Source: GCA-2730975 sp964576585 | GTDB taxonomy: Bacteria; Verrucomicrobiota; Verrucomicrobiia; Opitutales; Seribacteraceae | Reading direction: 5' to 3' | Length of the DNA: 5,736 nt | Assembly: GCA_964576585.1 (NCBI GenBank) | Contig: CAZNWO010000193.1 | Span: 1-5,736 of the forward strand | Part shown: in pieces, positions 5,608-5,736 of the stretch | How the letters are laid out: each line of letters opens with the position of its first letter | How positions within the stretch are numbered: position 1 is the stretch's first letter | Position numbers and translations under genes: made by a program | The notes under the pieces: generated by a model | What the model saw: only the letters and a program-made list of their open reading frames with translations | Told to the model about the DNA's origin: nothing | The model's database searches: none

Positions 5608-5736
5608 TCCCGAAGTCTAAAAATATTTATGAATCAATGGAGACGTTAGGATAGAAACACATTTGGAAGTGAGCCGACAAGGTCATTGTTTGCTCCTGAA
5701 CGAGTGGCGACTGGATAGTTCAGCGATAACCTCAAG
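5608..5736 (-). promoter_or_regulatory. Leader region of the transcription unit, promoter not resolved
   Basis: The 129 bases upstream of the first gene hold an A/T-rich block at 5618-5631 (minus-strand reading CATAAATATTTTTA), 10 to 23 bases before the ATG. It could be a -10-like element of a very short leader or an A/U-rich ribosome entry site in place of a Shine-Dalgarno. I could not place a convincing -35 partner at the usual spacing. Minus-strand frames open to the right edge end at TGA (5685-5683) and at TAA (about 5648-5646). Either could be the tail of an upstream gene, but both are too short to judge. Confidence 0.35.

Noticed and set aside
5646..5735. Tail of an upstream gene on the minus strand, or start of a divergent plus-strand gene from GTG at 5670
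   Set aside because: Two minus-strand frames and one plus-strand frame are open to the edge, each under 30 codons and without a recognisable motif, so none can be chosen.

Overview
The window looks like bacterial chromosomal DNA from the Planctomycetota-Verrucomicrobiota (PVC) group. I lean towards a Verrucomicrobiota-type organism, with moderate to low certainty. The evidence is the protein style: secreted PQQ-like beta-propellers opening with 'WPTYRHD' or 'WTHQYGNAANT' motifs, an exported LamG domain, a 'VPVFRYALERW' protein and a probable secreted alpha/beta hydrolase. Ribosome binding sites are weak throughout. I estimate base composition by eye as moderate, near 50% GC. Nothing suggests a plasmid, phage, insertion sequence, CRISPR array or RNA gene.

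All supported genes lie on the minus strand and read from the right edge to the left. (1) A 129-base leader with no clear gene, 5608-5736. (2) A 954-residue exported multidomain protein, 2743-5607: signal peptide, LamG-like domain, FN3-like domain, methyltransferase-like Rossmann domain, then a PQQ-like beta-propeller with a C-terminal cysteine cluster. (3) A 458-residue exported PQQ-like propeller with a charged helical insertion, 1370-2746, overlapping gene 2 by four bases (ATGA). (4) A 392-residue protein of unknown function, 179-1357, with an N-terminal export/lipoprotein-like signal, a Cys-x2-Cys-x-Cys cluster and a C-terminal membrane helix. It starts 12 bases after the gene 3 stop, in the same frame. 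(5) The first 43 codons of a further exported protein, 1-131, probably an alpha/beta hydrolase, cut by the window edge.

The spacing (4-base overlap, 12 bases, 47 bases) and common strand suggest one transcription unit. Every product carries an export signal, so the unit seems to build something in the periplasm or at the cell envelope. The two propellers may be scaffolds or sensors, the LamG/FN3 part may bind carbohydrate or surface polymer, and the membrane-anchored gene 4 may be a partner. This joint role is inference. The strangest point is a methyltransferase-like fold inside an exported protein, where S-adenosylmethionine should be absent and where the usual acidic residue of motif I is missing.
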